In this document: positions 34,830 through 45,800 of the stretch, piece after piece
Layout of the letters: every line of letters begins with the position of its first letter
Numbering within the stretch: position 1 is the first letter of the stretch
Source of the DNA: Chryseobacterium phocaeense
Lineage (GTDB): Bacteria; Bacteroidota; Bacteroidia; Flavobacteriales; Weeksellaceae
Reading direction: 5' to 3'
Assembly (NCBI RefSeq): GCF_900169075.1
Contig: NZ_LT827015.1
Location: 496,001 to 560,000, forward strand
Length of the DNA: 64,000 bases
The notes under the pieces: generated by a model
Seen by the model: only the letters and a program-made list of their open reading frames with translations
Databases searched by the model: none
Told to the model about the DNA's origin: nothing
Translations under genes and position numbers: made by a program

Positions 34830-37823
34830 ATGTTGACGCAATATTACATAGAAAAAGACCGAAAACTGCCGCCTTCACAGGACTATCAGTTCCTGCTGAA
34901 AGAAGGGATGAAGTATGTGGAACAGTTTGGAAATAAATTCTGGACAGATTATAATCCGCATGATCCGGGAATAACAATTCTGGAGGTTTTGTGCTATGCA
35001 ATTACAGAACTTGGTTATCGTTCAGATTTTGATATCAAGGATATTCTGGCAGATAAAGACGGGTTTATCAGAAATACTACTTTCTTTACAGCATCAACCA
35101 TTTTTACCAACGCAGCTTTAACCGAAATTGATTACAGAAAACTGTTAATTGATATTGAAGGCGTTTCCAATGCATGGTTATTACCGCTTAAAAATGAAAT
35201 GAAGGACGGTTATTTCTTACCAAACGATTCTGAAACCAAACTCTATGTAAACAAGCTTGAAGACAAATTAAGCCTTAAAAATATTGATAAACACAATAAA
35301 AAATTAGATCCATTATCACTGAGAGGATTAAACAGGGTCAAAATAGAATTTGATGAAGATCCCGTTCTCGGCGACCTGAATTCTTTATTGCTGAGATTCT
35401 CCTTCTGGAAAGATAACCGCTGGGTCAATATGGAGATCATCCCACAATTCACCAATTGGAATCATCCGGATGCAGGATTATTCAAAGTGATGAACACGCC
35501 TACGGAAATTACCATCAAAAGCATAGAAAAAGTTCAGGATATTGTACATCTGATTGTTAACAGATATCCTGATCAGTCACAATCCCTGCGTTTCAGGATT
35601 TTCCCGGAGGATTCTTCCGAAATGGATATCATCGTAGATCATTTTGATAATGAGAAAAATACCTGTGAAGTAATTGATCTTTTTTATCAGAAAAAAAATA
35701 AAATAAAAGAAATATTTTCTAAAGTTGAGGCCAGATTACATGAAAACAGAAACCTGACCGAAGATTATCTCTGCACTGAAGTAATTGAAAAAACAGACAT
35801 CGGAATTTGTACCGATATTGAGCTTGAGATAGGAATTGATCATGTAGAAGTCATGGCTCAGATACAAATTGCCATCGATAAAATCATCAGCCCGAAAATT
35901 AATTTCTACACCCTTTCGCAACTGGTCAGTGAAGGCTATCATTCCGAAGATATTTTTTCAGGACCAAAACTCTCTCACGGCTTTTTAAAAGATGAGGAAA
36001 TTGAAAAAGCACAACTTCCGAAAGAAATCCATGCTTCCGATATTATTGCCGGTTTAATGGAAATAAAAGGCGTGAAATCTGTGAAAAATCTCATGATGAC
36101 CGCTTATAATATCTTAGGAAAACCGATTAATAATGCCATGAATAAAAGCTGGGTTCTGGAACTTTCAGGAGATCAGAAGCCGGTTTTTAGTCCTGAAAAA
36201 TCAAAACTGCTGCTTTTCCAGAAAAACATTCCTTTTCTGTTATCAGAAAACCAACAAATGCTGGTGGATCAGAAAGTCATCATGTACAAAGCCCAATTTA
36301 ATCAGAAAAAGCTCAAAGACGCTTATTTTGATTTTGAAATTCCGAAAGGAGAGCATTTTGAACTACAGAATTATTACAGCATCCAGAATGATTTTCCTGC
36401 CAGCTACAGATTAGGAAAGAATTTTGTTTCGGAGAAAGAAACCGAACTGAGAAAAGGTCAGGTAAAACAGCTGAAGGGCTATCTCTATTTTTATGAGCAG
36501 ATTTTAGCAGATTTTTTCAATCAGCTCTATCATGCTAAAGATATTTTCAATACGAATTCTGTCAGTAAAACGTACTTCTCAAACTATTTTGATGAAAATA
36601 CAATAAGTAAAGACAATTTTTACTGGAAAGATATATTGAGCCCGAGTTTGAAAAAGGCTTTGCTGGATGGTGAATCTTTGAATGACGCTAATCTGTATGA
36701 AACAAAAGATCAGTTTTACAGCAGGAGAAATAAAATCCTGGATCATTTGATGGCGCGGTTTTCTGAAAGTTTTAACGAGTACGTTTTTATGATGTACAAT
36801 GTTGCCAGCGATACTTCGGGAATGGGCGAGATGAGTTTTGATTATGAAGATTTAATGACCGACAAGCAAAATTTCCTGAATGCGTATCCTGAAATCAGCA
36901 GTAAGAGAGGTTTGGGAATAGATTACATGAATTCTAATCCTTTCTGGAATACCAATCATCGGGGAGGTTACGAAAACAGAGTCGCCAAATTATTGGGAAT
37001 CAATGAAATAGTGTTGCGAAACATTGTAACCGAAGATGAAGATCCGCAAACACAATGGACGGTAGAAACAAGCCCCGAACATTTTGTATTTAAAATTCTT
37101 TATCCGAATGTCAGTTTACAGGAAAAATGGGACTGGGCACAATTGCATTTTTTAGATCAGAACTTATATAAAATAGATAATTATGGAAGTAATTATTACC
37201 TGTATCTGGTAAAAGACACACAAAAAATAGCCAGATTGGTTAAGTCATTTCCCAATGAAACAGAAGCTTTTGAATACCTGAAAAAAATGATAAAAGCCAT
37301 GAATCTGTATTACGAGAATTTTTATTGCCTGGAACATATTTTACTCAGACCATTCAATGCTGATGTCTTTACAGATGAAGATTTATTGTCGGTCTGCTTA
37401 AATGACGATTGTGATAATGAAGCGGATAACGATCCTTATTCCTTTAAAGCAACCCTGATTTTACCGGGGTATCTTTCCCGTTTTAAAAGTATCGTTTTCA
37501 GAAAATATGCAGAAAGGATTTTCAGACAGGAAGCCCCGGCTCACGTACTTTTGAAAATTTGCTGGGTAAATATTTCAGATATGCTCAGATTCCAGAAAAT
37601 CTACAGGAAATGGCTGGAAAACTACAGGATCTACCGGCAAAAATTCTGTAAAAATAAATTGAAGCTGGAAGATGAAACAGAATACAGAACGATACTTAAC
37701 GAGCTTGTACAAGCATTAAAAGAACTCAACACCATTTATCCGGAAGGTAATTTATACGATTGCCAGCTAAGCGAAACAACCAACCCTATTATTTTAGGAA
37801 ACTCATCATTAGGAACTCTATAA
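34830..37823 (+). CDS. eCIS second baseplate protein (Afp12/Pvc12-like)
   Basis: The 997-residue protein has the N-terminal motif of Bacteroidota eCIS wedge proteins (FWTDYNPHDPGITILEVLCYAITELGYRSDFDIKDIL, about 37-73). A long variable middle follows. The later block, about 840-960, has YLSRFKSIVFRKYAERIFRQEAPAHVLLKICWVN, which is also conserved in this group. It should assemble with the 31662-34817 product in the wedge and anchor the fibre. The predicted length suits Afp12-like proteins, which vary widely. Confidence 0.88.
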   Translation: MLTQYYIEKDRKLPPSQDYQFLLKEGMKYVEQFGNKFWTDYNPHDPGITILEVLCYAITELGYRSDFDIKDILADKDGFIRNTTFFTASTIFTNAALTEIDYRKLLIDIEGVSNAWLLPLKNEMKDGYFLPNDSETKLYVNKLEDKLSLKNIDKHNKKLDPLSLRGLNRVKIEFDEDPVLGDLNSLLLRFSFWKDNRWVNMEIIPQFTNWNHPDAGLFKVMNTPTEITIKSIEKVQDIVHLIVNRYPDQSQSLRFRIFPEDSSEMDIIVDHFDNEKNTCEVIDLFYQKKNKIKEIFSKVEARLHENRNLTEDYLCTEVIEKTDIGICTDIELEIGIDHVEVMAQIQIAIDKIISPKINFYTLSQLVSEGYHSEDIFSGPKLSHGFLKDEEIEKAQLPKEIHASDIIAGLMEIKGVKSVKNLMMTAYNILGKPINNAMNKSWVLELSGDQKPVFSPEKSKLLLFQKNIPFLLSENQQMLVDQKVIMYKAQFNQKKLKDAYFDFEIPKGEHFELQNYYSIQNDFPASYRLGKNFVSEKETELRKGQVKQLKGYLYFYEQILADFFNQLYHAKDIFNTNSVSKTYFSNYFDENTISKDNFYWKDILSPSLKKALLDGESLNDANLYETKDQFYSRRNKILDHLMARFSESFNEYVFMMYNVASDTSGMGEMSFDYEDLMTDKQNFLNAYPEISSKRGLGIDYMNSNPFWNTNHRGGYENRVAKLLGINEIVLRNIVTEDEDPQTQWTVETSPEHFVFKILYPNVSLQEKWDWAQLHFLDQNLYKIDNYGSNYYLYLVKDTQKIARLVKSFPNETEAFEYLKKMIKAMNLYYENFYCLEHILLRPFNADVFTDEDLLSVCLNDDCDNEADNDPYSFKATLILPGYLSRFKSIVFRKYAERIFRQEAPAHVLLKICWVNISDMLRFQKIYRKWLENYRIYRQKFCKNKLKLEDETEYRTILNELVQALKELNTIYPEGNLYDCQLSETTNPIILGNSSLGTL

Positions 37824-37832
37824 AACAATACC

Positions 37833-40811
37833 ATGGAAGCATATAACACCTCTGTTTATCCGGTTTTTGAAGCCGATCAGGTACTAAGCCAGAAAGAACT
37901 GAACCTTATTGTAAGTCATTTAGAAGAGCAGGACCGGCTGATCAGAAAAAATTTGACCGGAATAGGAATTGTTTGTGGTTCGCAACTTTCCTTCCCTTCA
38001 CAAAACAGCGTGAAAATTTCCTGTGGAACGGCTGTGACATCTTTAGGCTTTCAAATCAACTGGAAAGAAGATACTTTTTCCCACTACCACGATTTTGAAA
38101 TTTCAGACCAGTTTCTGAAACCCGATTATACCAAAGAATCCTATCTGGATAAAATTTTTAAATACACGGATGATTATACTGCGATTAAGAATTGTGTAGA
38201 ATTGCTTCCCGCCGGTTCCGGTGCAGATGATAAAAAACCGATTCCTGCCAATTTTTTCAATAACAAGGTGGTTATTCTTCTTTTGGAAGTCACTTTAATT
38301 GATCAGAAAAACTGTGTGACTACCAATTGTGATGATAAAGGAAAAAGAATGGAGTTCAATGTGAGACCATTACTTATTCCCATCAATGCCTCCAAAGAAT
38401 TGTTGAAGGAGTATGATATTTCCAAAACATACTCAAAACTGGCATTTCCAAGATATAATGTTCCTTTTCAGAATGCAGTTGTTACAGGAGCTCAGGTTTT
38501 AGACGGTTTCAGAAAAGCCTATTCCGATACCTTGGTTTCGGGAATTTCCACTGCCATTAAAGAGCTGTACCAGGATCATAAAAACAATTTGCAGGGAACA
38601 GATCTTTCTGTGTTAGAATCGGTGAAAAGTAAAATAGATGAAACGGTAAATATATATAAATCAGGCGTTAATATTCAATATGTATGGGACTGGATTTACG
38701 ATATTACAGAAGCTTATAATGAGATTATAGATTTTAAGGAAATGTATCCTTCGGTTTGCTGTGTTGATGAAAGCTGGTTTCCTTTTCATGTGGTTTTGGG
38801 AGGGAATTCCGTTTACGGAAATTCATTCAGAACGCCTTTTATTAAAACTTCTGATTTCTCGAAAAAAGAAAAGAAAAAATCAGAAAAATTTACGCTTCTC
38901 TTCAGAAAACTTGCGCATCTGATTGCTTCATTTGAAGTAGTAAAAGTGAATGATATAAAAGTGACTCCTTCAAAACATGGAAATTATCCACTGTCAAAAA
39001 AAACAATTCCTTACTATTATAAATCCGTTTTAGAACTGAATAAAAAATGGAATCCGGATTTAACAGCTAAAAATCAGAATGATTCTATTCTGTCTTATTA
39101 TTCGGATTTAACGGGCTATACAAGTAAATTATCTGTTCAGAAACCTTTGTTATTTGATATTGAACCCTATAATTTTTTCAGAGTTGAAGGTCATATCGGA
39201 ACCAATTATAAAACGGCCATTCAAAAGCTGAATTTAATAAGGGACAGCCACAATCTACCTTTTAAAATTACAGCCGTTAATGCCGTTGATTTCCTTAATA
39301 AAGAAGTGGATATCACAAAATTTGAAGGAAGATGGGATGACCTGGAGACAGACTACGATTTAGCCAGAAAAAGAGTCTATAATATCACCGAATTCGCCAT
39401 TAAATGGATGGATCTGCACAAGGCAACATTAAGCAGTCAGGGGCTTATCGGAATCGGAAGTATTGACAATTTTAAAAATATTCTGATACAGCTTAAAAAC
39501 CTGCTGACCAATGATTTAAAGGAGTTTTTACCCAATTATAAAAGCTTCTATGAGATTTTCAAGCAGCTCAATTACGTCTTTTTGTTCCACAGATGGTGCA
39601 TTCAGCTGAATAAACAGACATTATCGGTTTTAGCAGAAGATCTGATCGACCGTTTGGATGATATCAATGAGCTTTTCCTGGATGATCCTTTTACCGTCAT
39701 TTATGAAGAAGCCAATCTGAGATGGCAAAAAGTGTATAAAGACCTGTTTTTTTCCACTTTTATTAAAAAACATCCCGGCCTGGAACATAAAGCTGGTGTT
39801 ACAAAAGGAGGTACTTTTGTTCTGGTCTATGTGGATTCTTCTATTTTCAAAGCTTCGGCTCCACCAAAACAGTATACAGCCTTGCTTACCGCAATTACAG
39901 CATACAAAAATAATTTTGCCATTGAAGACAGTATTAAGCAGGATCTGATCAAAAGCGTGAAACTGACGGATTATAAATCACAGTTAATTACAAAGCCGGA
40001 TCTTTCAGCGATTGATAAATGTAAAGCCGAAACAGACAATATAAAAAACAGCCTGATAGAAGTAGCAAAATTTAACCTGAATGCTTATTATCCGGCAGAA
40101 ATGAGCGGATTTATCCTTGGAAACTTAATAGATGTATTACAGTTTGAACCCAGCGTAAAACCTCAGGATAACAGTTTCCAGCAAACCGTTATTGCTGATT
40201 TCTTCCTTCCGTATTCCTGTTGCGGAGACGGCAATACGCTGGAAGTGAAGATTGAGATCAATGAGCCATTGTCCATTTCGCTGGATAAGCTGAAATTCTG
40301 TCAGACAGATACCAATGAACAGCCAATCGTGATCAAAGGAAAATCCGGAGGAAAGTTTTCGGGAACCGCAAAAGATGCGGTTGTTCAGAAAAGTGATAAA
40401 TACTACTTACAGCCCAATCATGCTTCGTTAAAAACTCCTAAAATCTATACACTTCAGTATGAGCTGGAAGGGGAATTCAGCAATACGGTAGAATTAGAAA
40501 TCGTAGCGCCTCAGAATTTGAAATGGGAAGTGGCGCGGAATAAAAATGACGTTAATACCTTCCATTTTTCAAATCCTGTACAAGATGATAAGCATGAGTA
40601 TGAAATTGATTTTAATGATGGAACCCAAATAACAACCAAAGAGAAACTGGTTTCCCACAAATTCAATTTTGATGATCTTACCAAACAATTTGAAGTCAAT
40701 ATACTACAGTTGGGCGAAACCTGTCCGAACCAGCAGAAACTTACGGTAAAGCTTATAGGAGATTTTAATGTTTCCGATTTTAAATCAAAAGATTTTTTCA
40801 CTGAACAATAA
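37833..40811 (+). CDS. Putative eCIS fibre/receptor-binding protein with PKD-like C-terminus
   Basis: The 992-residue protein starts with a conserved-looking segment (YPVFEADQVLSQKELNLIVSHLEEQDRLIRKNLTGIGIVCGSQL, about 8-50) that I recall in proteins encoded after the wedge gene in Bacteroidota eCIS loci. The middle is long and helical. The C-terminal 170 residues look like two Ig/PKD-type beta domains: the last has YEIDFNDGTQITTKEKLVSHKFNF (about 928-951), where PKD domains have a DFGDG loop. I propose a base-anchored fibre that binds target surfaces, in the place of Afp13/Pvc13. It lacks an adenovirus-type knob. Function is inferred from position. Confidence 0.7.
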   Translation: MEAYNTSVYPVFEADQVLSQKELNLIVSHLEEQDRLIRKNLTGIGIVCGSQLSFPSQNSVKISCGTAVTSLGFQINWKEDTFSHYHDFEISDQFLKPDYTKESYLDKIFKYTDDYTAIKNCVELLPAGSGADDKKPIPANFFNNKVVILLLEVTLIDQKNCVTTNCDDKGKRMEFNVRPLLIPINASKELLKEYDISKTYSKLAFPRYNVPFQNAVVTGAQVLDGFRKAYSDTLVSGISTAIKELYQDHKNNLQGTDLSVLESVKSKIDETVNIYKSGVNIQYVWDWIYDITEAYNEIIDFKEMYPSVCCVDESWFPFHVVLGGNSVYGNSFRTPFIKTSDFSKKEKKKSEKFTLLFRKLAHLIASFEVVKVNDIKVTPSKHGNYPLSKKTIPYYYKSVLELNKKWNPDLTAKNQNDSILSYYSDLTGYTSKLSVQKPLLFDIEPYNFFRVEGHIGTNYKTAIQKLNLIRDSHNLPFKITAVNAVDFLNKEVDITKFEGRWDDLETDYDLARKRVYNITEFAIKWMDLHKATLSSQGLIGIGSIDNFKNILIQLKNLLTNDLKEFLPNYKSFYEIFKQLNYVFLFHRWCIQLNKQTLSVLAEDLIDRLDDINELFLDDPFTVIYEEANLRWQKVYKDLFFSTFIKKHPGLEHKAGVTKGGTFVLVYVDSSIFKASAPPKQYTALLTAITAYKNNFAIEDSIKQDLIKSVKLTDYKSQLITKPDLSAIDKCKAETDNIKNSLIEVAKFNLNAYYPAEMSGFILGNLIDVLQFEPSVKPQDNSFQQTVIADFFLPYSCCGDGNTLEVKIEINEPLSISLDKLKFCQTDTNEQPIVIKGKSGGKFSGTAKDAVVQKSDKYYLQPNHASLKTPKIYTLQYELEGEFSNTVELEIVAPQNLKWEVARNKNDVNTFHFSNPVQDDKHEYEIDFNDGTQITTKEKLVSHKFNFDDLTKQFEVNILQLGETCPNQQKLTVKLIGDFNVSDFKSKDFFTEQ

Positions 40812-40827
40812 TTTAAAAATAAAAACC

Positions 40828-41394
40828 ATGGCAACTAAAAGAACCATTATAGCAGAAATCGACACCAAAATAATTCCCAACGGAAATATCCTTGCAAAAG
40901 ATACCAACAAGATCCTGAAAGATATTCTGGATTGTGATGAACTTAATTCTTCAGGAGGATCTACTGACGGATTTTCCTTCTCCGGAGCATCTAATGATGA
41001 TAATGGTGCAAAGCTCAGTTATTCAATTCGGGGAATCGTAGGGTTATTCGCCAATTTTACGATCATGATAAGCATACCCGATCAGAACGTAAATAACTTA
41101 TCATTTCCTTATGAAGATCCAAAACTATTTGAATCACTCTCAAAAGTAATGGTCAATTCTGAAAATGTGCCAGATTTTTTAGTAAAGATCAGAAACAGTC
41201 AACCGGATGTAATATTTAAAAAACTGGGACTTGAACCCAAAAAATACAGGATTGGATGTCTGAATCTAAGATTTGATGATAAGTATCTGTATTTCTCGAT
41301 TGAAGGCCAGGAATGGGAAGATTCATTATTTACCGGCGACAGCATTTTTACATCATTTACAATCCATACTCCTGGAACTAAAAAAATAAAATAA
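40828..41394 (+). CDS. 188-residue protein of unknown function in the eCIS operon
   Basis: I start at 40828 (aaaaaccATG; MATKRTIIAEIDTK); the longer frame runs into the preceding gene. The protein has an N-terminal ITKIIPNG-like strand, a helix (DTNKILKDILDCDE), a Gly/Ser/Asp-rich loop (about 41-60), then a beta-rich C-terminal half ending FTSFTIHTPGTKKIK. No signal peptide, membrane segment or known motif is visible. It sits between the fibre and tape-measure genes with gaps of 16 and 3 bp, so it is surely part of the locus. It may be a chaperone for the fibre, a baseplate accessory, or a cargo adaptor. I do not recognise a family. Confidence 0.75.
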   Translation: MATKRTIIAEIDTKIIPNGNILAKDTNKILKDILDCDELNSSGGSTDGFSFSGASNDDNGAKLSYSIRGIVGLFANFTIMISIPDQNVNNLSFPYEDPKLFESLSKVMVNSENVPDFLVKIRNSQPDVIFKKLGLEPKKYRIGCLNLRFDDKYLYFSIEGQEWEDSLFTGDSIFTSFTIHTPGTKKIK

Positions 41395-41397
41395 ACC

Positions 41398-42861
41398 ATG
41401 CATCTTCTCACCAGAAATACCTTCGATATACAATGTGCTTCTTCCGGTTTCGGAAAAGAGGTGCAAAATCAATTGGGCACATTACTGGAGAAAGAATTTT
41501 ACCCGAAACTTGATTATTTATTCCAACAATACGATCAGGAAACAACGGTCTGGAATATTGATCTTCTGGAAATCAACATAGAAAACATTGAAAAAAAGAA
41601 CTGGAAAGAAGAGATCGTTCGTCTGTCCTTATTGCAGATAGAAGAATATTTAAAGCTTTATAAACCTCTAAACATAGAAAGTCATTTTCAATTGACGGAT
41701 GATTTTCCCTTTAACAGGGAATCTGCCGGAAACTCTTTGATTTCTGTAGAACAACAGGCTGCCATTTTAGTATTCTGCTTTCTGAAAACAGGAATTTTAG
41801 AACAAAACACCATTTCTAAAGACCTGAAAACTATTTTTGAGCACATTCATATCAATGAGGATTTTGTAAACCGTTTGATTCTGTTATTCCGGCAAAATAA
41901 CCAAAGCATCATGCGATGGATATTTTCAGTTCCTAAAAATGTAAAAGAAAAAATAAATGAAATTGTTTTTGATGATTTTAAAATCTCTGAAATCCTTTTA
42001 GAAGAAGTGATCCGTACTAAAAAGGTGGTTGATAAAAACATTCTGAATATTGCTGAAAAAATAAAAACGGTTCATCAGCAATCACTCTGGCTGGAATTCC
42101 TGCAATGGATGAATTGTATGGTTTCAGAAACAAAAGATCAGGAATTATATATCCGTCAGTTTTTAATGCAATCCGGAGAATACTGGAATATTTCAGAGAC
42201 CGAAATAAAAGCTCTACTCAGTTATCTTATAGAAAACAAAAATAATTTCAAACCCGAAACGGTTCATTTCCATCAGTCTGTTATTGAAAAAATAGAAAAT
42301 AAAGATCAGTCTGTTAATCAGAAAGAACCGGAAAAGGAGCCTGTACGTAATGATCTGAATACAAATAACTTTATAGAAAACGCAGGACTTGTTATTTTAC
42401 ACCCTTTTTTGAAAACCCTTTTCGAAAAATCCGGTTTGTATGAGAATGATAGCTGGAAAACAGAACTCAGCGTACAGAAAGCTGTACTGTTGACCCAATA
42501 TTTAGTCACAGGAAAAGACGAAATTCAGGAGAATGAACTTTTGCTTAATAAAATTCTCTGCGGTTATGACACAGGAAAAGTAATCAATACTCAGCTGGAA
42601 ATTACGGATGAAGAGAAGGAATTGTGTAAAGATCTTTTAGAAGCGGTTTTGGAGCATTGGACTGTGATGGGTAAATCATCAGTAGCCGCTTTGCAGGAAA
42701 CTTTTCTGCAAAGAAATGCACGTTTGGAAGAAATCCGGGAGAACAGTTTTGAGCTCTGGGTAGAAGAAAAAGGCTTTGATATTTTATTAGATCAGCTTCC
42801 GTGGGGAATCGGGATGATAAAAACACCCTGGATGGAAGAGTTTTTAGTGTGTAACTGGTAA
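41398..42861 (+). CDS. eCIS tape-measure protein (Afp14/Pvc14-like)
   Basis: The 487-residue protein matches the contractile injection system tape-measure family. The N-terminus has TRNTFDIQCASSGFGKEVQNQLGTLLEKEFYPKLDYLF. The C-terminal domain (about 320-487) has NAGLVILHPFLKTLFEKSGL, KAVLLTQYLVTG, LLEAVLEHWTVMGKSSVAALQETFLQRNARLEE, and ends QLPWGIGMIKTPWMEEFLVCNW. The family sets particle length and may help load cargo. 487 residues is shorter than phage tape measures but usual here. It is followed 23 bp later by the effector candidate. Confidence 0.9.
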   Translation: MHLLTRNTFDIQCASSGFGKEVQNQLGTLLEKEFYPKLDYLFQQYDQETTVWNIDLLEINIENIEKKNWKEEIVRLSLLQIEEYLKLYKPLNIESHFQLTDDFPFNRESAGNSLISVEQQAAILVFCFLKTGILEQNTISKDLKTIFEHIHINEDFVNRLILLFRQNNQSIMRWIFSVPKNVKEKINEIVFDDFKISEILLEEVIRTKKVVDKNILNIAEKIKTVHQQSLWLEFLQWMNCMVSETKDQELYIRQFLMQSGEYWNISETEIKALLSYLIENKNNFKPETVHFHQSVIEKIENKDQSVNQKEPEKEPVRNDLNTNNFIENAGLVILHPFLKTLFEKSGLYENDSWKTELSVQKAVLLTQYLVTGKDEIQENELLLNKILCGYDTGKVINTQLEITDEEKELCKDLLEAVLEHWTVMGKSSVAALQETFLQRNARLEEIRENSFELWVEEKGFDILLDQLPWGIGMIKTPWMEEFLVCNW

Positions 42862-42884
42862 ATGCTTTTAAAAATTCAGAAACC

Positions 42885-45800
42885 ATGAAAGCAGAAAAAA
42901 TAACGAAAAAGACAGCCGCTTCAAGAAGTTCTAAAAAATATTTTTTTGGAGCTAAAAAGAAACTGCGCGGTGCTTTAAACAAAGAAAGTAAAGCCGTTAA
43001 AAAACCTGCTGCTGCTCCCAAACCTGTAAAAAAAGAAGAAAAGGATAAAAAAGCTAAAACTCCCGCTGAATCTTTAAGAAAGCCCTTTAAAGAAATAGAA
43101 GCCACTGCAAAAAAATACCAGAAACACAAAGACCCGCAAAAGGTTTCAGATGAAAAGTATGATGCAGCACTTTTACCTTCGGAACAAGCCAATACATCCG
43201 TAGCAAACAGACATCATCTTGATATTATTCCTGACGAAAAAAAAGAATTTAAAAAATCTGCTTTTAAAGAAAAACTGCAAAAACAGATTAATGAAACGAT
43301 AGAAAGTAAATCCGATGCAAAAAAAGTAGCAACAAACGGCGTGGCAAAATCTGATACGGATAAGATCTCAGAATCCTTGCAAAAAGAAAAAGAGGCAGCA
43401 GGAGGAGAAATAGAAAGCGGAACCATTGAACCTCCCAACAAACCCCTGACTCCGAAAAACGAAATTACCAGCCAGGAACCTGTTGCTTTGATTCAGGAAA
43501 AACCGGAATCCAAAACACAGACCACGCAAAAAGCCAATCTGGCTCCTGTAAAAAAAACAGAAGAGGAAACAGATTTCACGAAAGAAACCAAAACACTGGA
43601 CGATCAGTATTCCCAAAACAATCTTTCTACGGAAAAACTGCAGAACAGCAATGAACCTTCCTTTATTGCGGCAGACGGGCAAAAAACCGAATCACAGGCT
43701 AAAGCACAGGAACTGACCAACACCTACAGGAAAGACGAAAATAAAGCCATTGCCGGTACCAAATCAAGCAATGAAAAAGCAATGAATGCAGCGTACGCTT
43801 CTATGCTGCAAAATAATTCTGAGGCTAAAGCTGATGTCTTTTCAAGTCAGAATGCTAAAAGTAAAGAGGAAAATGCGACAAGGGAAACAATAAGAAAAGG
43901 GCTGGACGAAATTTTTACGAGAACAAACACAAAGGTTTTAGAATATTTTAAAACCATTGATGATTATATTGAAATCGTCTTTGGAAACAAAATGTCTGAA
44001 AACTTAAACAAATTTTCTGACCGAGTTGCCGATCTGCTCGATGAAAATACAGGATTTTTTAACGAACTCGGAGCAGCAGTTACCGGAGATGAATTGCTGA
44101 GTGAAAAAAAGATCTTCGATATTGCCAAGAAAGAATTTATTGAAAACATGCAGACTCCTATCGATGATCTTGTAAAAGTTGTAGATAATTGCCTGTTTCT
44201 GGCCGCCGCCGAAGTGAAAAAGGGTAAAGCGGAGAAAGATAAATTCTGGAAACAGCAGCCGGATAAAGATAAAAAAATAGCAGGCGATATTTTCGATGAA
44301 GCCAATACGAAATTTGAAGGGCTGGAAAGCTCCATAGAAAGTAAACAGGAATCTATTATTGATGCTGTTACAGAGAAGTTCAGTGCTGCAATGGATGAGC
44401 TGGATTCCAGATTTGAAAAGGCCAAAATAGAAAATATGAGCTGGCTGGATCGTGCAATAGCCGCCGTAAAATCAGTCATCAATACCATTATTGAACTTAA
44501 AAATGCCATACAGGCGGTTGCTAAAAAGGCAGCAAAATACGCCGAAGCCATTATTGATGATCCCATCACTTTTTTTGGGAATCTTGCAGATGCAGTGGGA
44601 CAGGGCTTTACCAACTTTAAAAATAATATAGACAAACATCTTATAAAAGGCGTTTTACAATGGTTAACGGGGTCAATTGGCGACGAAATTATTCTTCCGA
44701 AAGAGCTTAATTTAGAAGGGATCACAAGTCTGGTGCTTCAGATTTTAGGAATCAGTATTAAAAAAATCAAACAGCTTGTTATAGATGTTATTGGCCAGGA
44801 ACGCTTTAATTTCATAGAAAAAGGAGTGGACATGGCCATTTCTGCGGGAAATAAAATACTTGATATTTTCAGAATTTTAAATGAGAAAGGCCTTGCCGGT
44901 TTGTGGGAATTTATCAAAGAAGAATTCAGTGATCTGAAAGAAATGCTGATAGAGAACGTAAAAACATTCGTGGTAGAAACCATCACCCAGAAAGCAATGG
45001 AATATTTGCTGTCATTACTGATTCCCGGAGCCGGATTTATCAGGGCTGCACAATTGCTGATAAAATTCGTGGTCACTTTATTTCAGAAAGCCGCTCAGAT
45101 TGTCAAAATTATTGATGGAATTCTGGATACTTTCGGGGATATTTTAAATAAAAATCTTTCTGCAGTAACCCAAAAAGTAGAAGATGTTTTTAGTAATTTT
45201 CTTAGTCTTGCCATTAGTTTCCTGGCTGCAGTTCTCGGCCTGGATGGAATTGTAGGAAAAGTACAGAAATTTATTCAACAAAAAATAAGACCGAAAATTG
45301 ATGCCGTTCTTAAAAAAATTGCCTTAAAGATCAAACAGATTGCAGAAAAAATCGGTTTGATGAAACTGATTGACAAATCCATGAAAGCTGTGGAAAAAGG
45401 CAAAGCCTGGGTAGATGACAAAAAGAAAAAAGCAAAAGATACGGCCAAAAAATATGGTGAAAAACTATTGAATTTCTTAAAAATACGAAAAACCTTCAAA
45501 TCTGAAAATGGGGAAACGCATACCCTATATTTTAAAGGAAAAGATGAAAACGTAACTTTAATGGTAGCCAGTAATCCTAAAACGTTCACCGACTTTTTAA
45601 AACAAATAGGAACTGTAAAAGGGAACAAAGCTAAAGTTAAAAAAGATGCCGAAACAGAATTTGATGCATTACAGACTGCTTTATCGAAAAAAAACATGGG
45701 CGCTACAGATGAAGAATACAAAACCGAACAGACCAAAAAATACGAAAAAGTAACCCAGCATGTCACTACTTTAAGCAATTATATGCCGCCTCTTTTTGAT

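Noticed and set aside
42602..43192. Minus-strand frame rich in Phe/Ser across a gene boundary
   Set aside because: It is antisense to the tape-measure end and effector start, with no coding features.
43964..44725. Long minus-strand frame of 253 codons
   Set aside because: It is antisense to the effector candidate; Ser/Phe-rich composition and no motifs.
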